Shown: positions 22,473 through 34,690, numbered from the stretch's first letter. The stretch: 64,000 bases of DNA from Sipunculus nudus (GCA_026874595.1 CM049319.1:41023973-41087972); one strand, 5' to 3'. Numbers and translations: made by a program. The notes: generated by a model not told the origin, from the letters alone.

Positions 22473-23925
22473 GTGGCCGCACGGGACACAATGAAAATAA
22501 CAGGTGTGTTCAATTCAAATTTAGCGGCTTTTGTCCTCTGTTCAATGCTGCTTTGTGAAATTCATGGACGACCGCGCACGCCAAATTGCAACTGTAATGG
22601 CCTTGCCGGCACTTACCGGTCAACCCTGAAGCCACTTGTGCTCACGGCAATTGGATTTATCTTCATCATTTGATAAAAAACGAGGCGAGATTTGACGGGA
22701 ATTGCTATATAATCACATTATATGACTGAGAGTGTCAGACGCTGTCACATGCTGAAAACTATATGTCTGTAGTGTAAAAAATGACAGCATTATAGGCATT
22801 TGTTTAAATGGTCCTCTGTTCTCGTTTGACGACAAATGGTGCGAGATTTGACGAGATATTCACTTGTGTCACTTTAATCTCCTAAAAAATCCTAGAACAA
22901 AAAAAACTAAACTCTTGTAGCATTAAAATAGCCGAGATACAGATATTTGTTTAAAATCTCGTAATTTTTCGTTTGACGATAAACTGAGCGAGATTTGACG
23001 AGATTTTCAATTGAATGACTTAGAACAAAGGGAATGCTGCCTTATGCAAAAAACTTCACCCTTGTAGCATAAATATTAACAGAGATAAAAGCCAAAAACA
23101 TCATGTTTTCAGATTGTCAAGTTTTACCCTAAAATTTGGTAACCATGGTAACGGCGGCACAAGCCTTTATGTACAAAGTAATAAGGCAATGATCCTAGTT
23201 TAAGATGCGACAAACAAATTTGTTATATGCTTAATATTTTTTTAGATATTGCGGAAAAATGATAAGTTGTAGTGTTCCCGGTACAACGCCCCCTGGTGGC
23301 TATTTTCGAAAAATGAAAAAACAAGTTCGAGATAATACAGAAAAACAGAAAATATGTCACTTTCAGAACCTTAGCTGTAAAACTGCCACCTCTAAATCGT
23401 ATTTAATGAAATCTCGAAAAGTCTCATTTGACGACAAATGGCACGAGATTTTGCGAGACTTCCATTAATTTTCCATAGAGCATAATAAATGCTACACAAT
23501 GCAAAAAACTAGACCTCTCTAACTAAAAAATGAGAAATTTGGAGTGAAATTTTCGAATTTTCTGATTTTCCCCCAAAAATACGTTACCATGGTAACCATT
23601 GACCGGAAAAATTTGCTAGCACTTGGAAAGCTAACATAAAGAGGAATAAAATGAGCTACAGATTATGCAGCTACGATTATTATTGACAAAGATATGAAGA
23701 AAGTAAAAATTTTAGTTTTTTTGGTGACCCTGACATTGACCTTTGACCGATCATGACCAAAAACAATAGGCTCCGAGGAGAACCAATCTTACACTTGATG
23801 CATAAGTTTCAGAGCGATTGCTTAAAAACTCTGGCCTGTAGCGCGTGTACATACAGACAAACAAACAGACAGACAGACAGACAAACAAACAAACAAACAA
23901 ACAAACATACGCGGGTGATCAACAT
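22473..23925 (+). repeat. Composite repeat, older variant, copy 1
   Basis: Aligns in order with 42540-44011: a GCCACTTGTGCTCACGGCAA region, three TTTGACG...GCGAGATTT modules, an X-box at 23139-23152 (GTAACCATGGTAAC), a CTCF-core-like site at 23285-23300, a further GAAATCTCG module, an X-box at 23583-23596 (GTTACCATGGTAAC), a DR1 at 23737-23748 (TGACCTTTGACC) and an ACAA/ACAG microsatellite. The 66-residue frame at 22473-22673 lies over a non-coding homologous stretch and is not taken as a gene. Confidence 0.75.
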
Positions 23926-24015
23926 GCTTGCGAAAATCGAAGATTTCCGGCAAGCAACAAACAGACATCCGCGACTGACCAACCAGCTTGCGAAAATCGA
24001 AGATTTCCGGCAAGC
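23926..24015 (+). repeat. Hairpin/spacer array, two 30-nt hairpins at 60-bp step
   Basis: GCTTGCGAAAATC GAA GATTTCCGGCAAGC folds into an imperfect stem at 23926-23955 and again at 23986-24015. The 30-bp spacer is CAACAGACATCCGCGACTGACCAACCA-like. Confidence 0.85.
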
Positions 24016-25217
24016 AATAAAGTTGTGACTGTGCCTCCAACATGTATGATCATAGATGGGGCCCGGAGAGGCCGTCACGCACCGCTGCACACGCCGGCCG
24101 CCCACCGTAAGGACCCTGCCGCCACTTGCGGCGACGGCACGTGACTTCGTGGTTTGGTGAAACACGGCGCGAGATTTGACGAGACTGACAATGCGACCCC
24201 TGAATGTGACTGCGAGTGTCAGCCGCTATCCGGCGCTGCAAGCCATGTGTCTGTAGCGTGAAAAATGACAGAATTATAGGCATTTCTTTGAATGGTCACG
24301 TGTTCTCGTTTCACGAGAAACGGCGCGAGATATGACGAGACTTGCGATTGAATGGCTTAGAACTAGAGGGATGCTGTCTAACGCCGAAAACCAGACCTTT
24401 CTATCGCAAATATCAACAGAGATAGAAGCTGGAAAACTCCGAATTTTCAGATTGTCAAGTTTTACCCCAAAATTTGGTAACCATGGTAACGGCAGCACAA
24501 AGCAACATGTGCGAAGGGATAAGCCAATGTTCCTAGTTTTAGATACGACCAAAAAAATGGTGTCACGTTTGATATTTTTTGAGATATTGCAGAAAAATGA
24601 TATGTTACAGTGTTTCATGTACCACGCCCCCTGGTGGCTATTTCCAAAAAATGAAAAATTAATTTCGAGATATTTCTAAACAACACAAAATATGTCATTT
24701 TCAAAGTCATAGTTTAAAAAATGCGACCTGTAAGCCATATTTAATGAAATCTCGAAAATTCTCGTTTGACGAGAAATGGTGCGAGATTTTACGAGACTTT
24801 TACTTGTATGATAAAAAGCTTATTTAGTACTATATGATGCAAAAAACTAGAACTCTCTAGCTTTAAAAATGACAAAGTTAGAAAAATTAGGCCTTTTATT
24901 TTCGAAAATCATGAGATTTCCCCCAAAATGTGTAACCATAGAAACAGCAGATTTCAGCAACATATACATCAGAAGAAAGGCCTTGGAATGCCGATTAAAA
25001 TGAGCCATGTTTGAAGTGGCTATGACAAATAGTAATGGAGATATGAAGAAAAGAGCACTTTAGGAACTTTTGATGACCTTGACCTTGACCTTTGACCTAT
25101 ATTGCCCAAAAACAATTGGCTTCTTGCATTTTTGATTCTACACAAACTGTGAAAGTTTGAAAGCGATGGGATGAAAATTGCGACCTGTAGAGACTGGACA
25201 GACAAACAAACAAACAA
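23986..25217 (+). repeat. 1269-bp composite unit U0 (3' end replaced)
   Basis: Nearly identical to U1-U4. It starts at the hairpin, then a GC-rich block (CCGCCACTTGCGGCGACGG), TTCTCGTTTCACGAGAA, X-box 24477-24490, CTCF-core-like 24623-24638, TTCTCGTTTGACGAGAA, X-box variant 24932-24945 (GTAACCATAGAAAC) and DR1 25086-25097. The last part differs: an ACTAGACGACCATAGGTCG hairpin replaces the tail that leads into the next unit in U1-U3. Confidence 0.85.
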
Positions 25218-25299
25218 ACTAGACGACCATAGGTCGAGAGCTTGCCGGACTTAAATGACAGACAGATGGACAAAGAGGACAAACTGACGGTTTTCTATC

Positions 25300-26022
25300 A
25301 ATTGAATGACTTTTAAAGCGATTGCTGGAACGTTTGGCCTGTTGAACGACATATATCACACACAAGAACATAAAATCAGACATAGCTCAAAACAGACAAA
25401 TATACTGACACACCTGAGATAACAGACTACAAATGAAGGTACAGTTTATAATGTCGGAGATATGGCCAAAAAATGATATGGTGTGGAGGCTCTACCGCAG
25501 CATCCCCTAGCGGCCATATCCCAAAAATTAAAAAATTTCTTTTGAGATATTATTGTAAGAAATTTTCCAAAATGTATATATTATTGTAAGAGATGTTCCA
25601 ATTCCAAAAGGATTCCTTCAAAACTGTGGCCTGAAGATTGCTAACTGTAAGACGCAAGATCCAGCAATCAGGCGAAAATGAGGATCACTGACAAACAGAC
25701 AGACATACTGAAAAACTGTGGCCTGAAGATTGCTAACTGTAAGACGCAAGATCCAGCAAGCAGGTGAAATAGAGGATCACTGACAAACAGACAGACATAC
25801 TGAAAAAGTGACACAAGAATAAGACCAGATGACTAACTCAGATTATGGAGAAGATTCAAAGGAAGACAATAAGTCATAGTGTTTGTAATTGAAGTTTATA
25901 GTTTTGTAGATATGGCAAAGAAATATATATAGGGGAGAGGCGAGTGCAACGCCCCCCTTTTGGCAATATCCAGAAAATGAATAATCTGTTACTGTAAGAT
26001 GTAAGATGTAATAGTTTAACAA
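25300..26022 (+). repeat. Array segment of the GATATGGCC family (parallel to 34235-34690)
   Basis: Shares order with 34235 onward: GCGATTGCTGGAA, CATATATCAC, CACCTGAGATAACAGACTAC, a degenerate CTCF-core-like site near 25498, then a 92-bp tandem duplication (copies offset 92 bp, e.g. GACAAACAGACAGACATACT at 25690 and 25782). A second degenerate site (AACGCCCCCCTTTTGG) lies near 25950. Confidence 0.7.
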
Positions 26023-27260
26023 GTGACCCATGGGTCATGACGCTCAGCTGCCAAGCATGACCTGCCACATCATGGGCTGAGATTCACAACTTCCAGTCAC
26101 ATTTTGAAGAACCAATTTGCCAATATGTTGAAATTTTCTACGACAACAGAAATATACATCACCTATGTCTGGTTAAAACACAGTGACTTGATGGTCTAAG
26201 GAAAAATGAATGATTGTTAAGCTATCAGTAACTATTCCCATAGCTTGCTTGATACCTGTCAGTCTCAAAAGAAACACCACAAAGGGCAAATATAAGATCA
26301 AAATACATAGCAAAAATCAAGGAAATCCATGCAAGAAATATTGAGAAACGGGTGCTTATAAATATGAAGTTTGAATCTAATTGAGTGATGCATAGATGTG
26401 GCATATGTGAAAGACTGAAGGTTTGGGTTGAACACTTTCACTTGCAAAATGTTCACAACCATTTAGAATAATTAAGTTATGTGTCCTTGACCTTTGACCT
26501 TTTGAACTCGACATCGATAGGCTTCTTCCCCTATTGGTAGGTAAGCCATATATGACAATTGGAAGGTATAGATTGAAAAGCTTCCTGAAAATGACTCCAC
26601 ACAAAAAGTGGGTGCAGTGAACTTGACCTTTGACCTCAAAATCAACAGGTCTTTTCCCCTGTTGGCAGAGAAGCGATATCAGTGCTGGGAAGTTTGGAAT
26701 GAAATGTCTAGCTTGAAATGTTTTCACGACCTTTTAAAAAAATTGGATCCTGTGACCCTGATCTTTGATCTTGTGACCTAAAAATCTATAGGATTCTTCT
26801 CCCTCTTAGTAGGTGAAATATATGTTAAAGTTCAAAGAATTGGGATGAAAGATTTGGCTTAAAATGCATCCACAGGCATTAAATAAAGGGACTCCTGTGA
26901 CCTTGACCTTTGACCTGTTGACTTCAAAATAATTATGGTTCTTCCCCTGTTGGTAGATGAGCTGTATGTGAAAGATGGAAGGTTTTGGATGAAAATTTTA
27001 GCTAAAAGAATTATTTATGGGGGGTGCATACACACCCTGTAACTTCGAGAATATAGGTCAGTGACTTAATTTCAGGTTTGCAAGGAGATCATTTTAGAAC
27101 CTCTAAGACTACATAGGGTTCATGACCCTAGCCCTTACAGTTACGATTTGTGCCCTGCTAACAGACGGACGGCCGGTCAGTAGGATGGACAGATGGAAGG
27201 ACGACGGACAAAGACCCATCGCTATAGCCCAGCATGACTGAAAGTCAGCTGAGCTAAAAA
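26023..27260 (+). mobile_element. 1.25-kb non-coding element R1, copy a
   Basis: Starts at GACCCATGGGTC (26025) and ends GTCAGCTGAGCTAAAAA (27243-27260). The same start and end bound the copy at 60351-61622. The sequence outside matches the uninterrupted site near 35375 (TAATAGTTTAAAAAAGATTC), so it is an insertion, with no obvious target duplication. The interior holds 130-143-bp periodic units, each with a TGACCTTTGACC-type word (26488, 26624, 26759 variant, 26904), and a 3' ACGGACGGACGG-type stretch. The 3' end can fold (AGCATGACT...AGTCAGCT). A Helitron-like origin is possible but unproven. Confidence 0.65.
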
Positions 27261-27935
27261 TGATCCTTTCAAAACGGTGGCCTGTAGAATGCTATCAGTG
27301 AGACTCAAGAACCAAAAAGCCGGCGAATTTGAGGACAACTGACAAACAAACAGACAAACTTACAAAGGGACACAAGATGGAGACAAGATGACTTAATCAG
27401 GTTATGGAGAAGACTTAGAGGAAGAAAATAAGCTATAGTTTATGTAATTGAGGCTTATAATTTTGGAGATATGGCCAAATAATGATATACTTGGGATGTT
27501 CGACTGCAGCGCCCTCTAGTGGACATATCCTGAAGACGACAAATGCGTTTCGTGATATTAGTGTATGACATAAGATGTAATAGTTTCAAAAGGATTCGTC
27601 CACATATCTGACTTGTTGATTGCTATATCTAAAGTGCAAAAACCAGCAAGCAGGCGAATTTGACGATAAATGACAAACGGACAGACATACTGACAAAGTG
27701 ACACAAGATGGAGACCAGATGACTTGACCATGTTTTGAAGAAGACCAAGAGAAAAAAATAAGCTATAGTTTGTGTAATATAGGTTTACTCTTACGGAAAT
27801 ATGTTCAAAAACTGATTTTTTTGGAAGGGTCAAGTGCAGCGCCCCCTAGCAGCCATATCAGGAAAATGAAAATAATTTTTGAGATATTAGTATAATACAT
27901 AAGATGAATGAACAAACATACATGGGGGACCAGCA
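27261..27935 (+). repeat. 331-bp tandem units with CTCF-core-like sites
   Basis: GACAAAC...ACACAAGATGGAGAC begins units at 27341 and 27672 (step 331). Each has a GATATGGCC or AAATATGTTC context and then a site: CAGCGCCCTCTAGTGG at 27507-27522 and CAGCGCCCCCTAGCAG at 27837-27852. Parallel to 35341-36058. Confidence 0.8.
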
Positions 27936-28104
27936 TGTTTTCGAAAATCGAAGATTTCTGGCAAGCAATAAAGTTGCGACTGTGCCTCCAACATGTACGA
28001 TAATAGACAGGGCCCGGAAAATCGGACACGCACCGCTGCACACGCCGGCTGCCCACCGTAAGGACCCTGTCGCCACTTGCGGCAATTGCACGTGTCTTCG
28101 TGGT
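27936..28104 (+). repeat. Partial start of a 1269-type unit
   Basis: A degenerate hairpin (TTTTCGAAAATCGAAGATTTC) followed by AATAAAGTTGCGACTGTGCC and the GC-rich block, then a switch at 28105 to the 863-bp body. A recombinant junction. Confidence 0.7.
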
Positions 28105-28967
28105 ATGTATCAGTTTCAAAAGGATGCCTGCATATCTGTGGCCTATAGGGCATGTCACCGTGAAATCGCGAAATCTCATTCGACGAGAAACGGTGCGAGA
28201 TTTTGCAAGATTTTTGGTTGGATCACCGAGAACTCACCAAGGGCTACAAGATGCAAAAATTTTGACCTCTCTAGCATAAAAACTGACAGAGTTAGAAGCT
28301 GAAAACTGCATATTTTCAAAATTGAAAGGTTTTACCCCAAAAATAGAGAAATCTGGCAATAGCGCACTTTGGCACCTATGCGCAAAAACAAGCCCATGGA
28401 CCCTAGTTTAAGGTGCTGTGATGGAAATGGCCCAATGTTTAATAGTTCTGGAGATATAGCACCAAAACAAATTTTCATGTTTTTTCATCTGCAACGCCCC
28501 CTGGCGGCCATTTCCAAAATCTGAAAAACCCGTTTCGAGATATTCTTATGTTACATAAAATATCTCAGAATCAGTAAAATTGCTGCAAATTTGAAAAATA
28601 TCACGAAATTCCATGATTTCTCCCCAAAATTGCGTAACCATGGTAACAGCGAAATGAGGCAATTTTGCAGTGTTGGAAGTGGCCATGCAGTGGCAAATAA
28701 AACGGGCTACAGATTAGGTGCCTACGGCTATTTTTGGCGAAGGTATGAAGAAAAAACCGTTTTTGAGCTTTTTGGTGACCCTGACCTTGACCCTTGACCG
28801 ATCATGACCAAAAACAATAGGCTCCGAGAAGAACCGATTATACACTCTATCTATAAGTTTCAGGACGATTGGTGCAAAATTGTGGCCTGAAGAGCGGGGA
28901 CATACAGACAAACAAACAAACGGAACTGATCAACATACTTGTCGAAATCTCTGATTCCGGCAAGCAA
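28105..28967 (+). repeat. 863-bp block, copy 1
   Basis: Matches 29379-30241 at an offset of exactly 1274 bp with no difference I can see. It contains a CTCF-core-like site (28493-28508, AACGCCCCCTGGCGGC), an X-box (28634-28647) and a DR1-like word (28788-28799, TGACCCTTGACC). It lacks the internal TTCTCGT...ACGAGAA module of the 1269-bp unit. Apparent short frames are identical in both copies and carry no protein family motif. Confidence 0.9.
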
Positions 28968-29378
28968 TAAACTATAACGCGACAGAAATGGCAAACCGGC
29001 CGGCAAAGAGTGCCTGCGGTCACTTATTTTATACGGCGAACGCTATAATTTTTGCAGTCACGGGAAAGCGTGTCTGTCTTTCATACTAAAACGCGTGCAT
29101 GCATGCGTGATGGCATATGTATTTGTGCATGCGGGTTTTAATTTTTACAAAGTTGCTAAAATTTGTGGGGACCGTGTATGATTAAACAAAAGAGGTCATT
29201 GGCAGAAAGGCCATGAAACGCCTATTCATATGGTGTACAGTTTATGTACCTAACATGTGTAGTTTTGGAGATATGGTTAAACAATGATAGTAGGTACGGG
29301 GTTGCAGTGCAGCGCCCCCTAGCGGAAATTTTCCAAAAACTAAACAATTGCTTTCGAGATATTAGTCTATGACGTAAC
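28968..29378 (+). other. Spacer between the 863-bp blocks
   Basis: Contains a TGCATGCATGCG word and a GATATGGTTAAACAATGATAG context followed by CAGCGCCCCCTAGCGG at 29310-29325, another CTCF-core-like site. No coding region seen. Confidence 0.5.
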
Positions 29379-30241
29379 ATGTATCAGTTTCAAAAGGATG
29401 CCTGCATATCTGTGGCCTATAGGGCATGTCACCGTGAAATCGCGAAATCTCATTCGACGAGAAACGGTGCGAGATTTTGCAAGATTTTTGGTTGGATCAC
29501 CGAGAACTCACCAAGGGCTACAAGATGCAAAAATTTTGACCTCTCTAGCATAAAAACTGACAGAGTTAGAAGCTGAAAACTGCATATTTTCAAAATTGAA
29601 AGGTTTTACCCCAAAAATAGAGAAATCTGGCAATAGCGCACTTTGGCACCTATGCGCAAAAACAAGCCCATGGACCCTAGTTTAAGGTGCTGTGATGGAA
29701 ATGGCCCAATGTTTAATAGTTCTGGAGATATAGCACCAAAACAAATTTTCATGTTTTTTCATCTGCAACGCCCCCTGGCGGCCATTTCCAAAATCTGAAA
29801 AACCCGTTTCGAGATATTCTTATGTTACATAAAATATCTCAGAATCAGTAAAATTGCTGCAAATTTGAAAAATATCACGAAATTCCATGATTTCTCCCCA
29901 AAATTGCGTAACCATGGTAACAGCGAAATGAGGCAATTTTGCAGTGTTGGAAGTGGCCATGCAGTGGCAAATAAAACGGGCTACAGATTAGGTGCCTACG
30001 GCTATTTTTGGCGAAGGTATGAAGAAAAAACCGTTTTTGAGCTTTTTGGTGACCCTGACCTTGACCCTTGACCGATCATGACCAAAAACAATAGGCTCCG
30101 AGAAGAACCGATTATACACTCTATCTATAAGTTTCAGGACGATTGGTGCAAAATTGTGGCCTGAAGAGCGGGGACATACAGACAAACAAACAAACGGAAC
30201 TGATCAACATACTTGTCGAAATCTCTGATTCCGGCAAGCAA
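29379..30241 (+). repeat. 863-bp block, copy 2
   Basis: Same content as copy 1: CTCF-core-like 29767-29782, X-box 29908-29921 and DR1-like 30062-30073. It runs directly into the 1269-bp tandem array. Confidence 0.9.
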
Positions 30242-30772
30242 CAAACAAACAGACAAACAGACATCCGCGACTGACCAACCAGCTTGCGAAAATCGAAGAT
30301 TTCCGGCAAGCAATAAAGTTGTGACTGTGCCTCCAACATGTATGATCATAGATGGGGCCCGGAGAGGCCGTCACGCACCGCTGCACACGCCGGCCGCCCA
30401 CCGTAAGGACCCTGCCGCCACTTGCGGCGACGGCACGTGACTTCGTGGTTTGGTGAAACACGGCGCGAGATTTGACGAGACTGACAATGCGACCCCTGAA
30501 TGTGACTGCGAGTGTCAGCCGCTATCCGGCGCTGCAAGCCATGTGTCTGTAGCGTGAAAAATGACAGAATTATAGGCATTTCTTTGAATGGTCACGTGTT
30601 CTCGTTTCACGAGAAACGGCGCGAGATATGACGAGACTTGCGATTGAATGGCTTAGAACTAGAGGGATGCTGTCTAACGCCGAAAACCAGACCTTTCTAT
30701 CGCAAATATCAACAGAGATAGAAGCTGGAAAACTCCGAATTTTCAGATTGTCAAGTTTTACCCCGAAATTTG

Positions 30773-30786
30773 GTAACCATGGTAAC
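30773..30786. promoter_or_regulatory. RFX X-box-like palindrome (representative)
   Basis: GTAACCATGGTAAC fits GTNRCC-N2-RGYAAC. Equivalent sites lie at +1269 and +2538. Binding is an inference. Confidence 0.45.
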
Positions 30787-30918
30787 GGCAGCACAAAGCA
30801 ACATGTGCGAAGGGATAAGCCAATGTTCCTAGTTTTAGATACGACCAAAAAAATGGTGTCACGTTTAATATTTTTTTAGATATTGCAGAAAAATGATATG
30901 TTACAGTGTTTCATGTAC

Positions 30919-30934
30919 CACGCCCCCTGGTGGC
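30919..30934 (-). promoter_or_regulatory. CTCF-core-like motif (representative)
   Basis: CACGCCCCCTGGTGGC; the minus strand reads GCCACCAGGGGGCGTG, close to the vertebrate/fly CTCF core. It starts 146 bp after the X-box start. Confidence 0.45.
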
Positions 30935-31381
30935 TATTTCCAAAAAATGAAAAATTGATTTCGAGATATTTCTAAACAACACAAAATATGTCATTTTCAA
31001 AGTCATAGTTTAAAAAATGCGACCTGTAAGCCATATTTAATGAAATCTCGAAAATTCTCGTTTGACGAGAAATGGTGCGAGATTTTACGAGACTTTTACT
31101 TGTATGATAAAAAGCTTATTTAGTACTATATGATGCAAAAAACTAGAACTCTCTAGCTTTAAAAATGACAAAGTTAGAAAAATTAGGCCTTTTATTTTCG
31201 AAAATCATGAGATTTCCCCCAAAATGTGTAACCATAGAAACAGCAGATTTCAGCAACATATACATCAGAAGAAAGGCCTTGGAATGCCGATTAAAATGAG
31301 CCATGTTTGAAGTGGCTATGACAAATAGTAATGGAGATATGAAGAAAAGAGCACTTTAGGAACTTTTGATGACCTTGACCT

Positions 31382-31393
31382 TGACCTTTGACC
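31382..31393 (-). promoter_or_regulatory. Nuclear-receptor DR1 motif with adjacent half-sites (representative)
   Basis: TGACCTTTGACC; the minus strand reads GGTCAAAGGTCA, a direct repeat with 1-bp spacing. The preceding TGACCTTGACC adds a TCAAGGTCA (ERR/FTZ-F1-type) half-site. It starts 154 bp after the X-box variant. Confidence 0.45.
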
Positions 31394-31550
31394 TATATTG
31401 CCCCAAAACAATAGGCTTCTTGCATTTTTGATTCTACACAAACTGTGCAAGTTTGAAAGCGATGGGATGAAAATTGCGACCTGTAGAGACTGGACAGACA
31501 AACAAACAAACAAACAAACAGACAAACAGACATCCGCGACTGACCAACCA

Positions 31551-32819
31551 GCTTGCGAAAATCGAAGATTTCCGGCAAGCAATAAAGTTGTGACTGTGCC
31601 TCCAACATGTATGATCATAGATGGGGCCCGGAGAGGCCGTCACGCACCGCTGCACACGCCGGCCGCCCACCGTAAGGACCCTGCCGCCACTTGCGGCGAC
31701 GGCACGTGACTTCGTGGTTTGGTGAAACACGGCGCGAGATTTGACGAGACTGACAATGCGACCCCTGAATGTGACTGCGAGTGTCAGCCGCTATCCGGCG
31801 CTGCAAGCCATGTGTCTGTAGCGTGAAAAATGACAGAATTATAGGCATTTCTTTGAATGGTCACGTGTTCTCGTTTCACGAGAAACGGCGCGAGATATGA
31901 CGAGACTTGCGATTGAATGGCTTAGAACTAGAGGGATGCTGTCTAACGCCGAAAACCAGACCTATCTATCGCAAATATCAACAGAGATAGAAGCTGGAAA
32001 ACTCCGAATTTTCAGATTGTCAAGTTTTACCCCGAAATTTGGTAACCATGGTAACGGCAGCACAAAGCAACATGTGCGAAGGGATAAGCCAATGTTCCTA
32101 GTTTTAGATACGACCAAAAAAATGGTGTCACGTTTAATATTTTTTTAGATATTGCAGAAAAATGATATGTTACAGTGTTTCATGTACCACGCCCCCTGGT
32201 GGCTATTTCCAAAAAATGAAAAATTGAGTTCGAGATATTTCTAAACAACACAAAATATGTCATTTTCAAAGTCATAGTTTAAAAAATGCGACCTGTAAGC
32301 CATATTTAATGAAATCTCGAAAATTCTCGTTTGACGAGAAATGGTGCGAGATTTTACGAGACTTTTACTTGTATGATAAAAAGCTTATTTAGTACTATAT
32401 GATGCAAAAAACTAGAACTCTCTAGCTTTAAAAATGACAAAGTTAGAAAAATTAGGCCTTTTATTTTCGAAAATCATGAGATTTCCCCCAAAATGTGTAA
32501 CCATAGAAACAGCAGATTTCAGCAACATATACATCAGAAGAAAGGCCTTGGAATGCCGATTAAAATGAGCCATGTTTGAAGTGGCTATGACAAATAGTAA
32601 TGGAGATATGAAGAAAAGAGCACTTTAGGAACTTTTGATGACCTTGACCTTGACCTTTGACCTATATTGCCCCAAAACAATAGGCTTCTTGCATTTTTGA
32701 TTCTACACAAACTGTGAAAGTTTGAAAGCGATGGGATGAAAATTGCGACCTGTAGAGACTGGACAGACAAACAAACAAACAAACAAACAGACAAACAGAC
32801 ATCCGCGACTGACCAACCA
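31551..32819 (+). repeat. 1269-bp composite unit U2
   Basis: Nearly identical to U1 at +1269. It differs at single bases, for example CCTATCTATCG in place of CCTTTCTATCG near 31963. X-box 32042, CTCF-core-like 32188, DR1 32651. Confidence 0.9.
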
Positions 32820-34088
32820 GCTTGCGAAAATCGAAGATTTCCGGCAAGCAATAAAGTTGTGACTGTGCCTCCAACATGTATGATCATAGATGGGGCCCGG
32901 AGAGGCCGTCACGCACCGCTGCACACGCCGGCCGCCCACCGTAAGGACCCTGCCGCCACTTGCGGCGACGGCACGTGACTTCGTGGTTTGGTGAAACACG
33001 GCGCGAGATTTGACGAGACTGACAATGCGACCCCTGAATGTGACTGCGAGTGTCAGCCGCTATCCGGCGCTGCAAGCCATGTGTCTGTAGCGTGAAAAAT
33101 GACAGAATTATAGGCATTTCTTTGAATGGTCACGTGTTCTCGTTTCACGAGAAACGGCGCGAGATATGACGAGACTTGCGAATGAATGGCTTAGAACTAG
33201 AGGGATGCTGTCTAACGCCGAAAACCAGACCTTTCTATCGCAAATATCAACAGAGATAGAAGCTGGAAAACTCCGAATTTTCAGATTGTCAAGTTTTACC
33301 CCGAAATTTGGTAACCATGGTAACGGCAGCACAAAGCAACATGTGCGAAGGGATAAGCCAATGTTCCTAGTTTTAGATACGACCAAAAAAATGGTGTCAC
33401 GTTTAATATTTTTTGAGATATTGCAGAAAAATGATATGTTACAGTGTTTCATGTACCACGCCCCCTGGTGGCTATTTCCAAAAAATGAAAAATTGATTTC
33501 GAGATATTTCTAAACAACACAAAATATGTCATTTTCAAAGTCATAGTTTATAAAATGCGACCTGTAAGCCATATTTAATGAAATCTCGAAAATTCTCGTT
33601 TGACGAGAAATGGTGCGAGATTTTACGAGACTTTTACTTGTATGATAAAAAGCTTATTTAGTACTATATGATGCAAAAAACTAGAACTCTCTAGCTTTAA
33701 AAATGACAAAGTTAGAAAAATTAGGCCTTTTATTTTCGAAAATCATGAGATTTCCCCCAAAATGTGTAACCATAGAAACAGCAGATTTCAGCAACATATA
33801 CATCAGAAGAAAGGCCTTGGAATGCCGATTAAAATGAGCCATGTTTGAAGTGGCTATGACAAATAGTAATGGAGATATGAAGAAAAGAGCACTTTAGGAA
33901 CTTTTGATGACCTTGACCTTGACCTTTGACCTATATTGCCCCAAAACAATAGGCTTCTTGCATTTTTGATTCTACAAAAACTGTGAAAGTTTGAAAGCGA
34001 TGGGATGAAAATTGCGACCTGTAGAGACTGGACAGACAAACAAACAAACAAACAAACAGACAAACAGACATCCGCGACTGACCAACCA
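32820..34088 (+). repeat. 1269-bp composite unit U3
   Basis: Third tandem unit. X-box 33311, CTCF-core-like 33457, X-box variant 33766, DR1 33920. A further hairpin at 34089-34118 starts the next unit, which then breaks into ACTAGACGACCAGAGGTCG tail sequence. Confidence 0.9.
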
Positions 34089-34690
34089 GCTTGCGAAAAT
34101 CGAAGATTTCCGGCAAGCAACAAACAGACTAGACGACCAGAGGTCGAACGCTTGCCGGAAATGGCTGGAAATAAGACAGCGAAACAAGCAGGACAAACTG
34201 TCGCTTTTCTATCAATTGAATGATTTTCAGAGCGATTGCTGGAAAGTTTTGCATGTTGAATGACATATATCACTCAACAGACCATGAAAGTAGACTTGGC
34301 TCAAAGCAGACAGATATACTGACACACCTGAGATAACAGACTACCAGAAAAAAGTTGGGAACGTAAATAGAAGCAAAATGAGCTATATTTTTAGTAGGTA
34401 GAGTTTATAGTGTCGGAGGTATGGCCAATATATGGTAGCGGCCATATCCCAAACATTAAAAATTTCTTTTGAGACTTTAATGTAAGAAATAAGATGTTGT
34501 TCCAGTTCCAAAAGGATTCCCTGAAAACTGTGTCCTGAAAATTGCTAACTGCAAGAAGCAAGGTCCAGCAAAGCAGGCGAAATTTAGGATCACTGACAAA
34601 CAGACAGACATACTCAAAAAATGACACAAGAATAAGACCAGATGACCTACTCAGATTATCGAGTAGATTCAGAGGAAGAAAATAAATCAT
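34089..34690 (+). repeat. Tail plus GATATGGCC-family segment (parallel to 25218-25870)
   Basis: Hairpin, CGACCAGAGGTCG, GCTTGCCGGAA, then GCGATTGCTGGAA and CACCTGAGATAACAGACTAC as in the 25-kb segment. The CTCF-core-like word is deleted here (GGTAGCGGCCATATCC near 34434). Confidence 0.7.

Larger units (their letters stand above)
30282..31550 (+). repeat. 1269-bp composite unit U1
   Basis: First of three head-to-tail units. In order: 30-nt hairpin (30282-30311), GC-rich block, CACGTG, palindrome TTCTCGTTTCACGAGAA (30599-30615), X-box (30773-30786), CTCF-core-like (30919-30934), palindrome TTCTCGTTTGACGAGAA (31055-31071), X-box variant (31228-31241), DR1 (31382-31393) and ACAA/ACAG run. Corresponding words of the two halves lie about 455 bp apart, so the unit looks like an old 455-bp duplication plus a 360-bp tail. 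Confidence 0.9.

Noticed and set aside
22473-22673. 66-residue plus-strand frame with a signal-peptide-like start and hydrophobic end
   Set aside because: The DNA aligns with 42540-42640, where no frame is kept, and with the GC-rich block of the other units. It is part of a non-coding repeat.
23926-24015. Repeat-spacer pattern resembling a CRISPR array
   Set aside because: The context is an animal genome, the spacers are nearly identical to one another, and only two or three units occur per site.
23753-24679. Many overlapping frames on both strands that recur with identical translations across 24-45 kb
   Set aside because: They recur because the DNA repeats. Frames exist on both strands at once, are interrupted in older copies, and contain low-complexity stretches from the ACAA/ACAG microsatellite (QTNKQT, VCLFVCLSV).
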